A stretch of DNA of 54,142 nt from Azospirillum agricola (GCF_017876095.1 NZ_JAGINM010000036.1:1-54142); one strand, 5' to 3'. Shown: positions 10,320 through 18,097, numbered from the stretch's first letter. A program made the numbers and translations. The notes: generated from the sequence alone by a model not told the origin.

Positions 10320-11240
10320 ATGGCGTTGCTTGAGAACATGCGCATCTTCGTCCGCGTCGTCGAGCTGGGCAGCCTGTCGGCGGCCGGACGCAACCTGCGC
10401 ATGTCGCCCGCGATGGTCAGCCACCGCATCCAGCAGCTGGAGACCCATCTCGGCGTCCGCCTGCTGAACCGCACGACCCGGCAGTTGCAGACGACCGAGA
10501 CCGGAGTCGATTTCTACCAGAGCTGCCTGGAGGTGCTGGAGGCGGTCGAGCGCGCCCACAGCAGCATCGCCGCCGGTTCCGGCGTGCCGTCCGGCAGCGT
10601 GCGGGTCACGGCGCCGCTGGGCTTCGGACGCCGCATATTGGGGCCGCTGGTTCCCGACTTTTGCGCCGCCCACCCGCTGGTCGAGGTGCGGCTGCGGCTG
10701 TCGGATCATCTGCTCGACCTGCTGCGCGAGGCGGTCGACGTCGCCGTCCGCATGGCCGAGCTGAAGGATTCCAGCTTCGTCGTCCGCAAGATCGCCGACG
10801 TGCGCCGCGTCCTGGTCGCCGCCCCCGCCTATCTGGAGGCCCGCGGCGCGCCGAAGAATCCGTCCGACCTGTCCGACCACAACTGCCTGCTGCTGCGCTT
10901 TCCCGGCACCCGCCAGTTCCAATGGACGCTGCTCGACAAGGGGGAGCCGGTGAAGCTGCCGGTGGCCGGCCGCTTCGACGCCGACGACGGCGACGTGCTG
11001 ACCGGCTGGGCGCTCGACGGCCGCGGCATCGTGCTGAAGCCGCTGTGGGAGGTGGCCGAGCATGTCGCGAGCGGCGCCCTGGTGCCGGTGCTGCCCGACC
11101 ACCCGCCCGAGCCGGTGACGCTGGCGGTGCTCTACCCGCACCGCGCCCTGGTGCCGGCCAAGGTGCGCGCCTTCGCCGACCACATGGTGCCGAAGATCCG
11201 CTCGGCGCTGACCGCCGTCTCGCCGGACACGATCCTCTGA
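10320..11240 (+). CDS. LysR-family transcriptional regulator
   Basis: This 306-aa LysR-type regulator has an N-terminal winged HTH (residues 4-62, with LSAAGRNLRMSPAMVSHRIQ as recognition region and TRQLQTTETG as wing). The C-terminal substrate-binding domain (about 90-300) resembles the CrgA/DmlR-like subgroup. An AGGGAG site lies about 11 bases before ATG 10320. It follows gcl by 130 bp in the same direction rather than being divergent, so it may be read through from gcl or have its own promoter. Regulation of gcl/ureide genes is plausible from context only. Confidence 0.9.
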   Translation: MALLENMRIFVRVVELGSLSAAGRNLRMSPAMVSHRIQQLETHLGVRLLNRTTRQLQTTETGVDFYQSCLEVLEAVERAHSSIAAGSGVPSGSVRVTAPLGFGRRILGPLVPDFCAAHPLVEVRLRLSDHLLDLLREAVDVAVRMAELKDSSFVVRKIADVRRVLVAAPAYLEARGAPKNPSDLSDHNCLLLRFPGTRQFQWTLLDKGEPVKLPVAGRFDADDGDVLTGWALDGRGIVLKPLWEVAEHVASGALVPVLPDHPPEPVTLAVLYPHRALVPAKVRAFADHMVPKIRSALTAVSPDTIL

Positions 11241-11250
11241 GGGCTTCGTC

Positions 11251-11637
11251 ATGATGGGTGCGGCCGAGGTCGAGCGGCGCATGCCGGTCTGGCTGGCGCT
11301 GGCGGAGCTGTTCCTCGACACCGAGCTAGACTCCGCCGACCACGACCGCATCCGCGCGGCGCTCGCCGCGTCCGGCTACGCCGAAGCCGTGCTCCACGAC
11401 ATCCTGCGGCGGGAGGTGACTCCGGCCTTCGGCCCCAACCTTTTCTCCGTCGCCGGGGTCTGGGACGGCTGGGACGAGGCGGATGCACGCCGGCTGCTGC
11501 GACCGGTGATCGCCGGGGGCGGCTTCGGCTGGACGGGGCGGCTGACGTGGCGCCTGCTGCGCCGCGACCTCGAAGCGGACTGGGCGCGCATCAATCCTTT
11601 TACGGAGCCGTCCTCCGATGATGCGGGGGACTTTTGA
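11251..11637 (+). CDS. DUF7079-like small protein
   Basis: This 128-aa soluble protein resembles the DUF7079 family (recalled from general knowledge). Typical features are RMPVWLALAELFLDTELD at the N-terminus, a central LHDILRREVTPAFGPNLFSVAGVWDGWD and a Trp-rich basic C-terminal part. A GAGGG site precedes the tandem ATG at 11251. It begins 10 bp after the LysR stop, so the two are probably co-transcribed. Family members have no assigned function, and no catalytic residues are apparent. Its stop codon lies at the edge of the inverted repeat at 11638. Confidence 0.75.
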   Translation: MMGAAEVERRMPVWLALAELFLDTELDSADHDRIRAALAASGYAEAVLHDILRREVTPAFGPNLFSVAGVWDGWDEADARRLLRPVIAGGGFGWTGRLTWRLLRRDLEADWARINPFTEPSSDDAGDF

Positions 11638-11717
11638 CACGGATGAACACGGATACCGGCTGTGCCGGTTCATGGATGAACGGAATCAAGAAACAATAAA
11701 ATCCGAGTTCATCCGTG
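11638..11717. repeat. Composite inverted repeat between convergent genes
   Basis: CACGGATGAACACGGAT (11638-11654) is matched by ATCCGAGTTCATCCGTG (11701-11717) in inverted orientation, 16 of 17 pairs. Inside lies a perfect ACCGGC-tgt-GCCGGT hairpin (11655-11669). The iterated CACGGATGAA unit resembles dispersed intergenic repeats known from many bacteria. Its position between converging genes suggests a bidirectional terminator or a small mobile palindromic repeat. Confidence 0.55.
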
Positions 11718-11757
11718 GATATCTGTGTCTAGGAGCGCTTTCCCAAAAACTTCACGG

Positions 11758-12615
11758 CTACACCCCGCGCGAGCGCACCAGCAGGATGCGCGCCTCGTCC
11801 GCCGCGCGCAGCAGGCGGGGGAGGAACTGCACCTCCATCTCCGGGCAGGTGACGCGGGCGGCCTGGGTGCTGACGTTCACCGACGCCACCACCCCGCCCG
11901 CCGCCGTGCGGATCGGCACGGCGATGGAGCGCAGGCCAAGCTCAAGCTCCTGGTCGACCAGGGCGAAGCCGCGCTCGCGCACCCGCTCCAGCTCGCGCTT
12001 CAGGGTGTCTGGCACGGTGATGGTGCGTTCGGTGAAGGGCTTCAGCGGCACGCGCGCCAGATAGGCCTCCAGCTCCGCCTCCGGCATCGCCGCCAGAAGG
12101 ATCCGGCCCATCGAGGTGCAGTAGGCCGGCAGGCGGCTGCCGACGTTCAGCCCGACCGACATGATCCGCTTGGTCGCGGCGCGGGCGATGTAGACGACGT
12201 CGTCCTCGTCGAGCACGCCGGCCGAGCAGGATTCCTGCACGGCGGCGCTGACCTGTTCGATCAGCGGGTCGAGGATCGTCGCCAGCGGCGCCGAGGACAG
12301 GAAGGAATAGCCGAGCGCCAGGATCTTCGGCTTCAGGAAGAAGGTCCGCCCGTCCGACCCGGCGTAGCCGAGCTGCATCAGCGTCAGCAGGCAGCGCCGC
12401 GCCGCCGCGCGCGGCAGGCCGGTGATCTTGGCGATGTCGGCGATGGTCAGGTTCGGCTCGCGCTCCGTGAAGGCGCGGATCACCGACAGCCCGCGCGCCA
12501 GCGAGGTCATGAAGTTCGGGTCGGCGCTCTCGTCCGGCACCGGCTGGCTCTTGTCCAACTCGCCTTTGCCCAACTCACCCTTGATGGTGCCGGCCGGAGG
12601 CAGCGTGTCGGCCAT
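11758..12615 (-). CDS. pcaR: PcaR/PcaU-type IclR-family regulator
   Basis: This 285-aa IclR-family protein has an N-terminal winged HTH (about residues 35-95: DPNFMTSLARGLSVIRAF, TIADIAKITGLPRAAARRCL) and a C-terminal GAF-like effector domain. The stretches LPAYCTSMGRILLAAM, VDQELELGLRSIAVPI and NVSTQAARVT match PcaR/PcaU, activators of beta-ketoadipate genes, closely. AAGGA lies nine bases before ATG 12615. No pca genes are in the window, so it acts at a distance or its target has been lost. A 15-bp sequence like the Pseudomonas PcaR box lies 46 bp upstream (12661-12675), suggesting autoregulation. Confidence 0.85.
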   Translation of the reverse strand: MADTLPPAGTIKGELGKGELDKSQPVPDESADPNFMTSLARGLSVIRAFTEREPNLTIADIAKITGLPRAAARRCLLTLMQLGYAGSDGRTFFLKPKILALGYSFLSSAPLATILDPLIEQVSAAVQESCSAGVLDEDDVVYIARAATKRIMSVGLNVGSRLPAYCTSMGRILLAAMPEAELEAYLARVPLKPFTERTITVPDTLKRELERVRERGFALVDQELELGLRSIAVPIRTAAGGVVASVNVSTQAARVTCPEMEVQFLPRLLRAADEARILLVRSRGV

Positions 12616-12648
12616 GCCGTCGATGTCCTTGTTCCTGGCGACGCGGTG

Positions 12649-12707
12649 AGGGGTATCATGGTGCGATTATCGCGCGATGGCGAGGAAAATCGCACCATGA
12701 TACCCCT
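12649..12707. promoter_or_regulatory. Perfect 20-bp inverted repeat with PcaR-like box
   Basis: The left arm AGGGGTATCATGGTGCGATT (12649-12668) is repeated exactly, inverted, at 12688-12707 with a 19-bp spacer. The left arm overlaps GTGCGATTATCGCGC (12661-12675), a near palindrome that agrees at 12 of 15 positions with the P. putida PcaR box GTTCGATAATCGCAC as I recall it. It sits in the promoter region of the PcaR-type gene, so it is probably an autoregulatory operator. It lacks a T-run, which argues against an intrinsic terminator. Confidence 0.6.
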
Positions 12708-12763
12708 TTGCCCCGGCTTTGCCCTTGAGGGACCGGAACCCGTCCCGTGGCGGGAGCGGCGCG

Positions 12764-13126
12764 TCAGTGGTTGCGCGGGCCCCCGTCGTCCGGTGTCTCG
12801 TCGGGGATGAAGGACAGGGCGGTGCGCAGGATGGCCTGGATGTCCGGGCTGTCGGCGTTGGGCAGGGCGCCGCCGACGTTGCCGACGATGGTCCGCACGG
12901 TGTCCGACGGCACCCCGGCGGCCATCGCCAGCGCTGCCAGCGCCGCCGACACGGCGGTCAGGGCGACGATCTGGCCCTGAAGGGACTCCCGCGTTTCCTC
13001 CAGCGCGTCGCTCAGCGATTCATGGCTGCGGCGGCCGGTGTTGGCGATGTCCTTGACGGCGTTCGACACCGTCATGACGGCCTCGCGCAGGGCGTCGAAA
13101 TCGGCGCGGGTGATGCTGTCGGTCAC
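12764..13126 (-). CDS. Small hypothetical protein with C-terminal hydrophobic segment
   Basis: This 120-aa protein starts at GTG 13126 with GAGG about ten bases upstream. The N-terminal half is an acidic amphipathic helix, possibly coiled coil (DFDALREAVMTVSNAVKDIA, then SHESLSDALEETRESLQGQI). It is followed by an Ala-rich hydrophobic stretch near residues 65-85 (ALTAVSAALAALAMAAG) that could be one membrane segment, and by a polar tail. I recognise no family. It is divergent from the EAL-domain gene across a 213-bp intergenic region and lies behind the pcaR promoter region. Confidence 0.6.
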   Translation of the reverse strand: MTDSITRADFDALREAVMTVSNAVKDIANTGRRSHESLSDALEETRESLQGQIVALTAVSAALAALAMAAGVPSDTVRTIVGNVGGALPNADSPDIQAILRTALSFIPDETPDDGGPRNH

Positions 13127-13339
13127 GATCGGAACCTCGGTGGGGTGCAGGATTGCCGGTCCGCCGACCCTAGCATGGCGCGCGGGCGGAAGCGGAAGGC
13201 TTGTCCCGCCGCCCTGCGGAAAATCCCACGAAGGTAGCGGTTCATTAACATTTCGAATGCGAACGTTCATTCCACGAACGGTCGCGCGCCGCGTAACCTT
13301 CGTTCGACCCGGCCAGCCACCGATTCGCGTCGAGGCTTC
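13127..13339. other. Divergent promoter region with nested GAACG palindromes
   Basis: Around 13252-13310 are GCGAACGTTC-type palindromes and paired CGAACG/CGTTCG half-sites, placed just upstream of the EAL gene start. A single TTAAC half-site (CATTAACAT) is also present. This suggests a regulator-controlled promoter for the EAL gene, but the regulator is unknown. Confidence 0.3.
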
Positions 13340-14965
13340 ATGACCACGGACGTCGCCCGCTTTCTTGGGTTTGCCTTCGCGAACGCCGACGTGCTGGTCG
13401 AGGTCGACGCGCGCGGCGTCATCGGTTTCGCGGCCGGTGCCTTGCAGCATGTGCTGGGCGCCTCCGACATGGAGATCATCGGCCAGCCGATCGACCGCAT
13501 CATCGCCCCCGGCGACCGCGGGCTGGTCCGCCGCCTGCTGCGCACCGTCGGCGCCAACGCGCGGCTGGAATCGCGCACCGTGTCCCTGGTCGGCGGCGCG
13601 CCGGTCACGCTGTCGGGCTACCGGCTCGGCCGCTCGCCCAACGTGCAGCTCACCCTGACCCGCACCGAGACCGCCGCCAAGGGCGCGCCGCTGCCGGCGC
13701 GCGACGCCGAGACCGGGCTGCTCGACGCCGACGCCTTCCAGGCGCAGCTCGGCGAACGTTTCGGGCTGGACGTGGGGGAGGGGCCGCCCAAGCTGACGCT
13801 GATCAAGATCGCCCAGTTCGGCGAGGTGAAGTCGCGGCTCGGTCCCGACCTGACGCTGCGGCTGCTCGGCGAGGTCGGCGCGCTGCTGCGCGTCCACGCC
13901 AGCGCCGACGTGCTGGCGACCCGGCTGGGCGAGGACCGGTTCGGGCTGGTCCATGCCGGCGACGTCGACGGTCCGGCGCTGGCCGCCGAGATCGCCGAAT
14001 CCGGCGCGCAGCTCGCCCCCGGCGCGCCGGCGCTGCGGGCCGACAACCTGACGCTCGACATGGCGGCGCCGGGGCTGAGCCGCGAGGACGCCGGCCGGGT
14101 GCTGATGTTCACCGTCCGCAGCTTCGCCGAGGACAGCGTCGGTTTCGAGATCGCCGACATGCACGACGCGGTCAGGCAACTGGTGGACCGCACGGTGACG
14201 CGGGTGACGACCCTGCGCTCCACCCTGACGGACGACCGGCTGAAGCTTCAGTTCCAGCCCATCGTCGCGCTGTCGACCAAGGGGCTGCACCATTACGAGG
14301 CGCTGGCCCGCTTCCCCAACGGCGCCCCCGGCCCGACCATCGCCTTCGCCGAGCAGGTCGGCATGGTCCACGACGTCGACCTGCTGGTCTGCGAGAAGGC
14401 GCTGGAGGTGCTGGCGACCGACAAGGCGTTGCAGATCGCCGTCAACATGTCGGCGGCGTCGCTGGGCAGCGACCTGTTCGTCGTCGCCTTCCAGCGGCTG
14501 GTCGGGCGCAACCCGGGCCTGCGTTCGCGCCTGCTGGTCGAGGTGACGGAATCGACCGGCCTCACCGACCTGCCGCGCGCCGCCCGCGTGCTGGAGGATT
14601 TCCGCCGCGCCGGCCACCGCATCTGCCTGGACGATTTCGGCGCCGGGGCGGCCTCCTTCCCCTACATCCAGGCGCTGCCGGTCGATTTCGTGAAGATCGA
14701 CGGCAGCTATGTCCGGCGCTTGGGCGGCAGCCCGCGCGACGACGCCATCCTGCGCGCCATGGTCGGCCTGTGCCGCGAAATCCGCGTGCAGGTGATCGCC
14801 GAGATGGTGGAGACCGCCGACCAGGCGGCGCAACTCACCGCCTGGGGGTTCGAACTGGCGCAGGGCTATCATTTCGGCCGCCCCGCCGACCGGCCCGACT
14901 ATCGGGCCCCCGATCTGTTCACGCCGGCCGCCCGGCGCCAGGGCGTGAAGGAGAGCTGGTCCTGA
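13340..14965 (+). CDS. PAS / degenerate GGDEF / EAL c-di-GMP phosphodiesterase
   Basis: This 541-aa protein has an N-terminal PAS-like sensor (about 5-105), a degenerate GGDEF domain (about 125-245, with GEDRF in place of GGDEF) and an EAL domain (about 280-530). The EAL catalytic set appears complete: YEALARF, NMSA, EVTES, DDFGAG, VKIDGSYVR, AEMVET and AQGYHFGRP. It should therefore hydrolyse c-di-GMP to pGpG, while the GGDEF part cannot be an active cyclase and may bind GTP allosterically. No membrane segment is present, so it is cytoplasmic. It is monocistronic, with CGAGG before ATG 13340. Motility or biofilm control is the general family role. Confidence 0.88.
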   Translation: MTTDVARFLGFAFANADVLVEVDARGVIGFAAGALQHVLGASDMEIIGQPIDRIIAPGDRGLVRRLLRTVGANARLESRTVSLVGGAPVTLSGYRLGRSPNVQLTLTRTETAAKGAPLPARDAETGLLDADAFQAQLGERFGLDVGEGPPKLTLIKIAQFGEVKSRLGPDLTLRLLGEVGALLRVHASADVLATRLGEDRFGLVHAGDVDGPALAAEIAESGAQLAPGAPALRADNLTLDMAAPGLSREDAGRVLMFTVRSFAEDSVGFEIADMHDAVRQLVDRTVTRVTTLRSTLTDDRLKLQFQPIVALSTKGLHHYEALARFPNGAPGPTIAFAEQVGMVHDVDLLVCEKALEVLATDKALQIAVNMSAASLGSDLFVVAFQRLVGRNPGLRSRLLVEVTESTGLTDLPRAARVLEDFRRAGHRICLDDFGAGAASFPYIQALPVDFVKIDGSYVRRLGGSPRDDAILRAMVGLCREIRVQVIAEMVETADQAAQLTAWGFELAQGYHFGRPADRPDYRAPDLFTPAARRQGVKESWS

Positions 14966-15094
14966 CGCTCCGGCCGGTGGCGCGGGGGGCGTAGGACGAA
15001 AGCGGGATAAGATTTCCTGGAATGAAAGTCGGCGGCCCGACGTTCATCGATGCAGTGGGGAAGGAACGATCCCCGTTTGCAGGAGGACGCCGGA

Positions 15095-15430
15095 ATGTCT
15101 GGCCGCTTTGGAAACGCTTTGAAGGCCATCGCGCTCGGCGCGCTGCTCGCCGTCCCGATGATGGGCGCGACCGCCGGCTCCGCCGCCGCCCACGACGATT
15201 GGCGCGGCGGTCCCGGCCGCGGCTGGGACGGCCCGCGGCACGACCGTGACTGGCGGGATGACCGGCGCTGGCACGGCGAGCACCGCCGGCACTGGCGCGA
15301 GCCGCGCGTGATCTACGCCCCGCCGCCGGTCGTCTACGCGCCGCCCCCCCGGGTGATCTACGCGCCGCCGCCCCCGCCGGTGGTCTACGCCCCGAGTCCC
15401 GGTTTCGGCTTCAGTGTGAACATCCGCTGA
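15095..15430 (+). CDS. Small exported Pro/Tyr-repeat protein
   Basis: This 111-aa protein has a clear Sec signal peptide (KAIALGALLAVPMMGATAGSAAA, cleavage near AAA-HDD). The mature part has a His/Arg/Asp/Trp-rich block (about 28-65) followed by imperfect tandem repeats of VIYAPPPVVYAPPP (about 68-100). AGGAGG lies eight bases before ATG 15095, a near-ideal site suggesting high expression. The His-rich block could bind metal and the PPP/Tyr repeats could be wall- or surface-associated; both are inference. It probably belongs to the loose class of small periplasmic Pro-rich proteins without assigned function. Confidence 0.75.
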   Translation: MSGRFGNALKAIALGALLAVPMMGATAGSAAAHDDWRGGPGRGWDGPRHDRDWRDDRRWHGEHRRHWREPRVIYAPPPVVYAPPPRVIYAPPPPPVVYAPSPGFGFSVNIR

Positions 15431-15531
15431 TCCCGTCCCCGCCGAATGGAGGCTTCCGGCCCGCGCCCCGCCGCATTAAGGTGCCCTCCGGTCGAAACCG
15501 CCCCCCGGAGGGGCGCCGGCGAGGGAGAGGG

Positions 15532-15993
15532 ATGGTGCGGAATGTGTGGGTGGCCGTGGCCGCGCTGGCGGGCGGTCTTCTCTGTGGGATGCCGGCCCGG
15601 GCGGCGGAGCCGCGCCTGACGGCGGCGCTGGGCGACACGGTGGTCAAGCTGATCGATGTCGGGCCGAAGGTGACGCGGGTCGTCGTCGACGAGTCCACGG
15701 TCTTCGAGGACCGCGAGAGCACGCTGGTCAGCTTCGTCAACGCCTACACGGTGCAGGGCCGCTGGATGGCGCTGTTGCAGACCGACACCGGCGCCAAGGA
15801 CTGCCCGACCCGCTTCCGCGTCCTCGATCTGGGCGCGCCCAAGCCGTCGTTGTCGCTGCCCTTCGGGTCGTGCAGCGACGCCGCCCAGGTGTCGACCGCC
15901 GACAACGCGCTGACCGTGTCGATGCCGGTTCCCAAGGACGGCGGAACCGCCGCCTGGACCTACCGCGACGGCCGCGTCGCGCGCACCCGCTGA
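15532..15993 (+). CDS. Small exported hypothetical protein
   Basis: This 153-aa protein has a signal peptide (VRNVWVAVAALAGGLLCGMPARAAE, cleavage after ARA or RAA). The mature part appears beta-rich and contains two Cys (KDCPTRF and GSCSD) that could form a disulfide in the periplasm. GAGGGAGAGGG immediately precedes ATG 15532, so the longer frame from 15481 is rejected. It lies 101 bp after the Pro/Tyr-repeat gene on the same strand. No family is recognised. Confidence 0.7.
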   Translation: MVRNVWVAVAALAGGLLCGMPARAAEPRLTAALGDTVVKLIDVGPKVTRVVVDESTVFEDRESTLVSFVNAYTVQGRWMALLQTDTGAKDCPTRFRVLDLGAPKPSLSLPFGSCSDAAQVSTADNALTVSMPVPKDGGTAAWTYRDGRVARTR

Positions 15994-16059
15994 CGCTGTT
16001 CCGCCCGCGCTTCCGCCTTGCGTTCCCGGCCGATTGACGGGCGCGCGCGCGGCTTCTAA

Positions 16060-16118
16060 GGTCCGGACCTCCGCGCAACACCGCAGTCCGGACCCGTGGT
16101 CCGGGTAGGAAGTCCGCC
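16060..16118 (+). ncRNA. Candidate serC leader RNA
   Basis: Directly upstream of serC lie GGTCCGGACC (16060-16069), a CGCAACACCGCAG segment and a perfect CCGGACC-cgt-GGTCCGG hairpin (16088-16104), seven bases before the ribosome-binding region. The three TCCGGAC copies can form mutually exclusive pairings. Position, the CAACACCGCAG core and the terminal hairpin agree with the alphaproteobacterial serC RNA motif as I remember it. No covariance search could be run. Confidence 0.6.
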
Positions 16119-17282
16119 ATGAAGCCCAGCCGCCGCCCGTCGACCCCGCTGTTCTCGTCCGGCCCCTGCGCCAAGCGTCCGGGCTGGTCGCTCGACGCGC
16201 TGGACGGCGCGCTGCTCGGCCGGTCGCACCGCTCCAAGCCCGGCAAGGCCAAGCTGAAGGAGGTCATCGACCTCACCCGCGCGGTGCTGGCGATTCCCGG
16301 CGACTACCGCATCGGCATCGTGCCGGCCTCCGACACCGGGGCGGTGGAGATGGCGCTGTGGTCGATGCTCGGCGCCCGCGGCGTCGACATGCTGGCCTGG
16401 GAAAGCTTCGGCAAGGAGTGGGTGACGGACGTGGTCAAGCAGCTCAGGCTGCCCGACGTCCGCACGATGATCGCCGATTACGGCCGGCTGCCCGACCTGT
16501 CGGCGGTCGATTTCTCGCGCGACGTGGTCTTCCCGTGGAACGGCACCACCGCCGGCGTGCGGGTGCCGGACGGCGACTGGATCCCGGCCGACCGGACCGG
16601 CCTGTCGATCTGCGACGCGACCTCGGCGGCCTTCGCCATGGACCTGCCCTGGTCGAAGATCGACGTCGCCACCTGGTCCTGGCAGAAGGTGCTGGGCGGC
16701 GAGGCGGCGCACGGCATGCTGGTGCTGAGCCCGCGCGCGGTGGAACGGCTGGAGAGCTTCCAGCCCGACCGGCCGCTGCCGAAGATCTTCCGCATGACCA
16801 AGGGCGGGAAGCTCATGGAAGGCATCTTCGAGGGCGACACCATCAACACGCCGTCGATGCTGTGCGTCGAGGACGCCATCGACGGGCTGCGCTGGGCGCT
16901 GTCGGTCGGCGGCTTGCCGCAGCTCATCCGCCGGTCGGAGCAGAACCTGCGCCTGGTCGCGGAGTGGGTGGAGGGCAGCCCGTGGGCCGGCTTCCTGTCG
17001 GCCGAGCCGGAGACGCGCTCCTGCACCTCGATCTGCCTGCGCTTCACCGATCCCGACGTGACCGCACTTTCGGAGGAGGCGCAGGCCGCCTTCGCCAAGA
17101 AGCTCTCCGCCCTGCTGGAGAAGGAGGAGGCCGCCTTCGACGCCGGCTCCTACCGCGACGCCCCGCCGGGCCTGCGCCTGTGGGGCGGCGCCACGGTGGA
17201 GAACGACGACATGGAGGCGGTGCTGCCCTGGCTCGACTGGGCCTTCGCCACCGTCAAGGCCGAGGTGATCGGGCCGAGATGA
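16119..17282 (+). CDS. serC: Phosphoserine transaminase (alphaproteobacterial type)
   Basis: This 387-aa PLP-dependent fold-I enzyme converts 3-phosphohydroxypyruvate and glutamate to phosphoserine. It matches the SerC subfamily typical of alphaproteobacteria: FSSGPCAKRPGWSLDAL at the N-terminus, GRSHRSKPGKAKL, IVPASDTGAVEMALWSMLG, and the presumed Schiff-base Lys in TWSWQKVLGGEAAHGM (near residue 190). The SD is weak (AGGAAG), consistent with translation being set by the leader hairpin. serA, commonly adjacent in related genomes, is absent here; the next gene is a convergent HPP-family membrane protein. Confidence 0.93.
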   Translation: MKPSRRPSTPLFSSGPCAKRPGWSLDALDGALLGRSHRSKPGKAKLKEVIDLTRAVLAIPGDYRIGIVPASDTGAVEMALWSMLGARGVDMLAWESFGKEWVTDVVKQLRLPDVRTMIADYGRLPDLSAVDFSRDVVFPWNGTTAGVRVPDGDWIPADRTGLSICDATSAAFAMDLPWSKIDVATWSWQKVLGGEAAHGMLVLSPRAVERLESFQPDRPLPKIFRMTKGGKLMEGIFEGDTINTPSMLCVEDAIDGLRWALSVGGLPQLIRRSEQNLRLVAEWVEGSPWAGFLSAEPETRSCTSICLRFTDPDVTALSEEAQAAFAKKLSALLEKEEAAFDAGSYRDAPPGLRLWGGATVENDDMEAVLPWLDWAFATVKAEVIGPR

Positions 17283-17303
17283 GCCGCCGCGTCGCGGCCG
17301 GAC

Positions 17304-17822
17304 CTACAGCCAATAGCGCGGGTAGGCCCGGTCGCTGCGCAGGTTGTTGACCAGAAGCCCGATGCCGACCAGCACCGCCGCTCCGGCCAGCGCGCTGGGC
17401 AGCAGCATCGTCGCGTCGGCGCCCGGCGTGAGGGCGAGCAGCGGCATGGCGCCGGCCGGCGCGTGCAGGGTCCGCGTCACCTGCATCATGGCGATGGCGG
17501 TGCCGACCGACAGCGCCACCACCCAGGGCGCGCTGCCCAGCAGCGCCAGCGCCAGCACCCCGACCAGCGCCGACACCAGATAGCCGCCGACCACGCTGCG
17601 CGGCTGCGCCAGATGGCTGTCGGTCGCCGCGAAGATCAGCACGCAGGTGGCTCCGAAGGGCGCGATCAGCAGCGGCAGCTTGGCCATCACCGACAGCACG
17701 CTGATGGCGCCAATGCCGGCGCTGCCGCCCGCCCAGGACCACAGGACCTCCCGGTAATGCGGACGGGCCGGCGCCTTTTCCGAGCCCTTCATCTTCCCGA
17801 GGAATATGCCAACGCGCTTCAT
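17304..17822 (-). CDS. HPP-family integral membrane protein
   Basis: This 172-aa inner-membrane protein of the HPP family has about four or five transmembrane helices. Conserved stretches include SVMAKLPLLIAPFGATCVLIF, HLAQPRSVVGGYLVSALVG and the HAPAGAMPLLAL (HPP-type) loop. ATG 17822 has GGAGAA five bases upstream. Some HPP members have been linked to nitrite transport in plastids and cyanobacteria, but most bacterial copies are uncharacterised. It ends 21 bp from the convergent serC and is divergent from hisZ. Two inverted repeats lie in its upstream region. Confidence 0.85.
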   Translation of the reverse strand: MKRVGIFLGKMKGSEKAPARPHYREVLWSWAGGSAGIGAISVLSVMAKLPLLIAPFGATCVLIFAATDSHLAQPRSVVGGYLVSALVGVLALALLGSAPWVVALSVGTAIAMMQVTRTLHAPAGAMPLLALTPGADATMLLPSALAGAAVLVGIGLLVNNLRSDRAYPRYWL

Positions 17823-17892
17823 CGTCGTTCTCCGCAGCGGCGTCCGACGATGGTATGGAGTGCGCAAAAAAGCGTCAAGCCGCTAGAAAATA

Positions 17893-17936
17893 CGGCATAC
17901 AGATTTTTGTATTCCGTGCACCAAATCCCACGGAAT
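17893..17936. promoter_or_regulatory. Two overlapping inverted repeats upstream of the HPP gene
   Basis: CGGCATACA (17893-17901) pairs with TGTATTCCG (17908-17916), 8 of 9, and the latter overlaps ATTCCGTG (17911-17918), which pairs perfectly with CACGGAAT (17929-17936). The region is AT-rich relative to its surroundings and lies 70-115 bp upstream of the HPP start. It could be an operator pair or a folded 5' leader. The factor is unknown. Confidence 0.4.
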
Positions 17937-18097
17937 TGCCACCCCGGCACGGCAGGGCACGGCGGCGCAGGGGAGGTGCCGGTGCCTTGCGGGGCTTTTC
18001 CGTTTGCATGATCGGCGGGGGTCGGGTATTAGCCCGCCCCGTGTGTCCGCGCATCCGTGCCCGGCATTTGCCTTTCCCTGACGAGACGACGCTGGTC

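Noticed and set aside
12649..12707. Intrinsic terminator
   Set aside because: The 20-bp arms are separated by 19 bases and no T-run follows on either strand; the promoter position and PcaR-like box fit an operator better.
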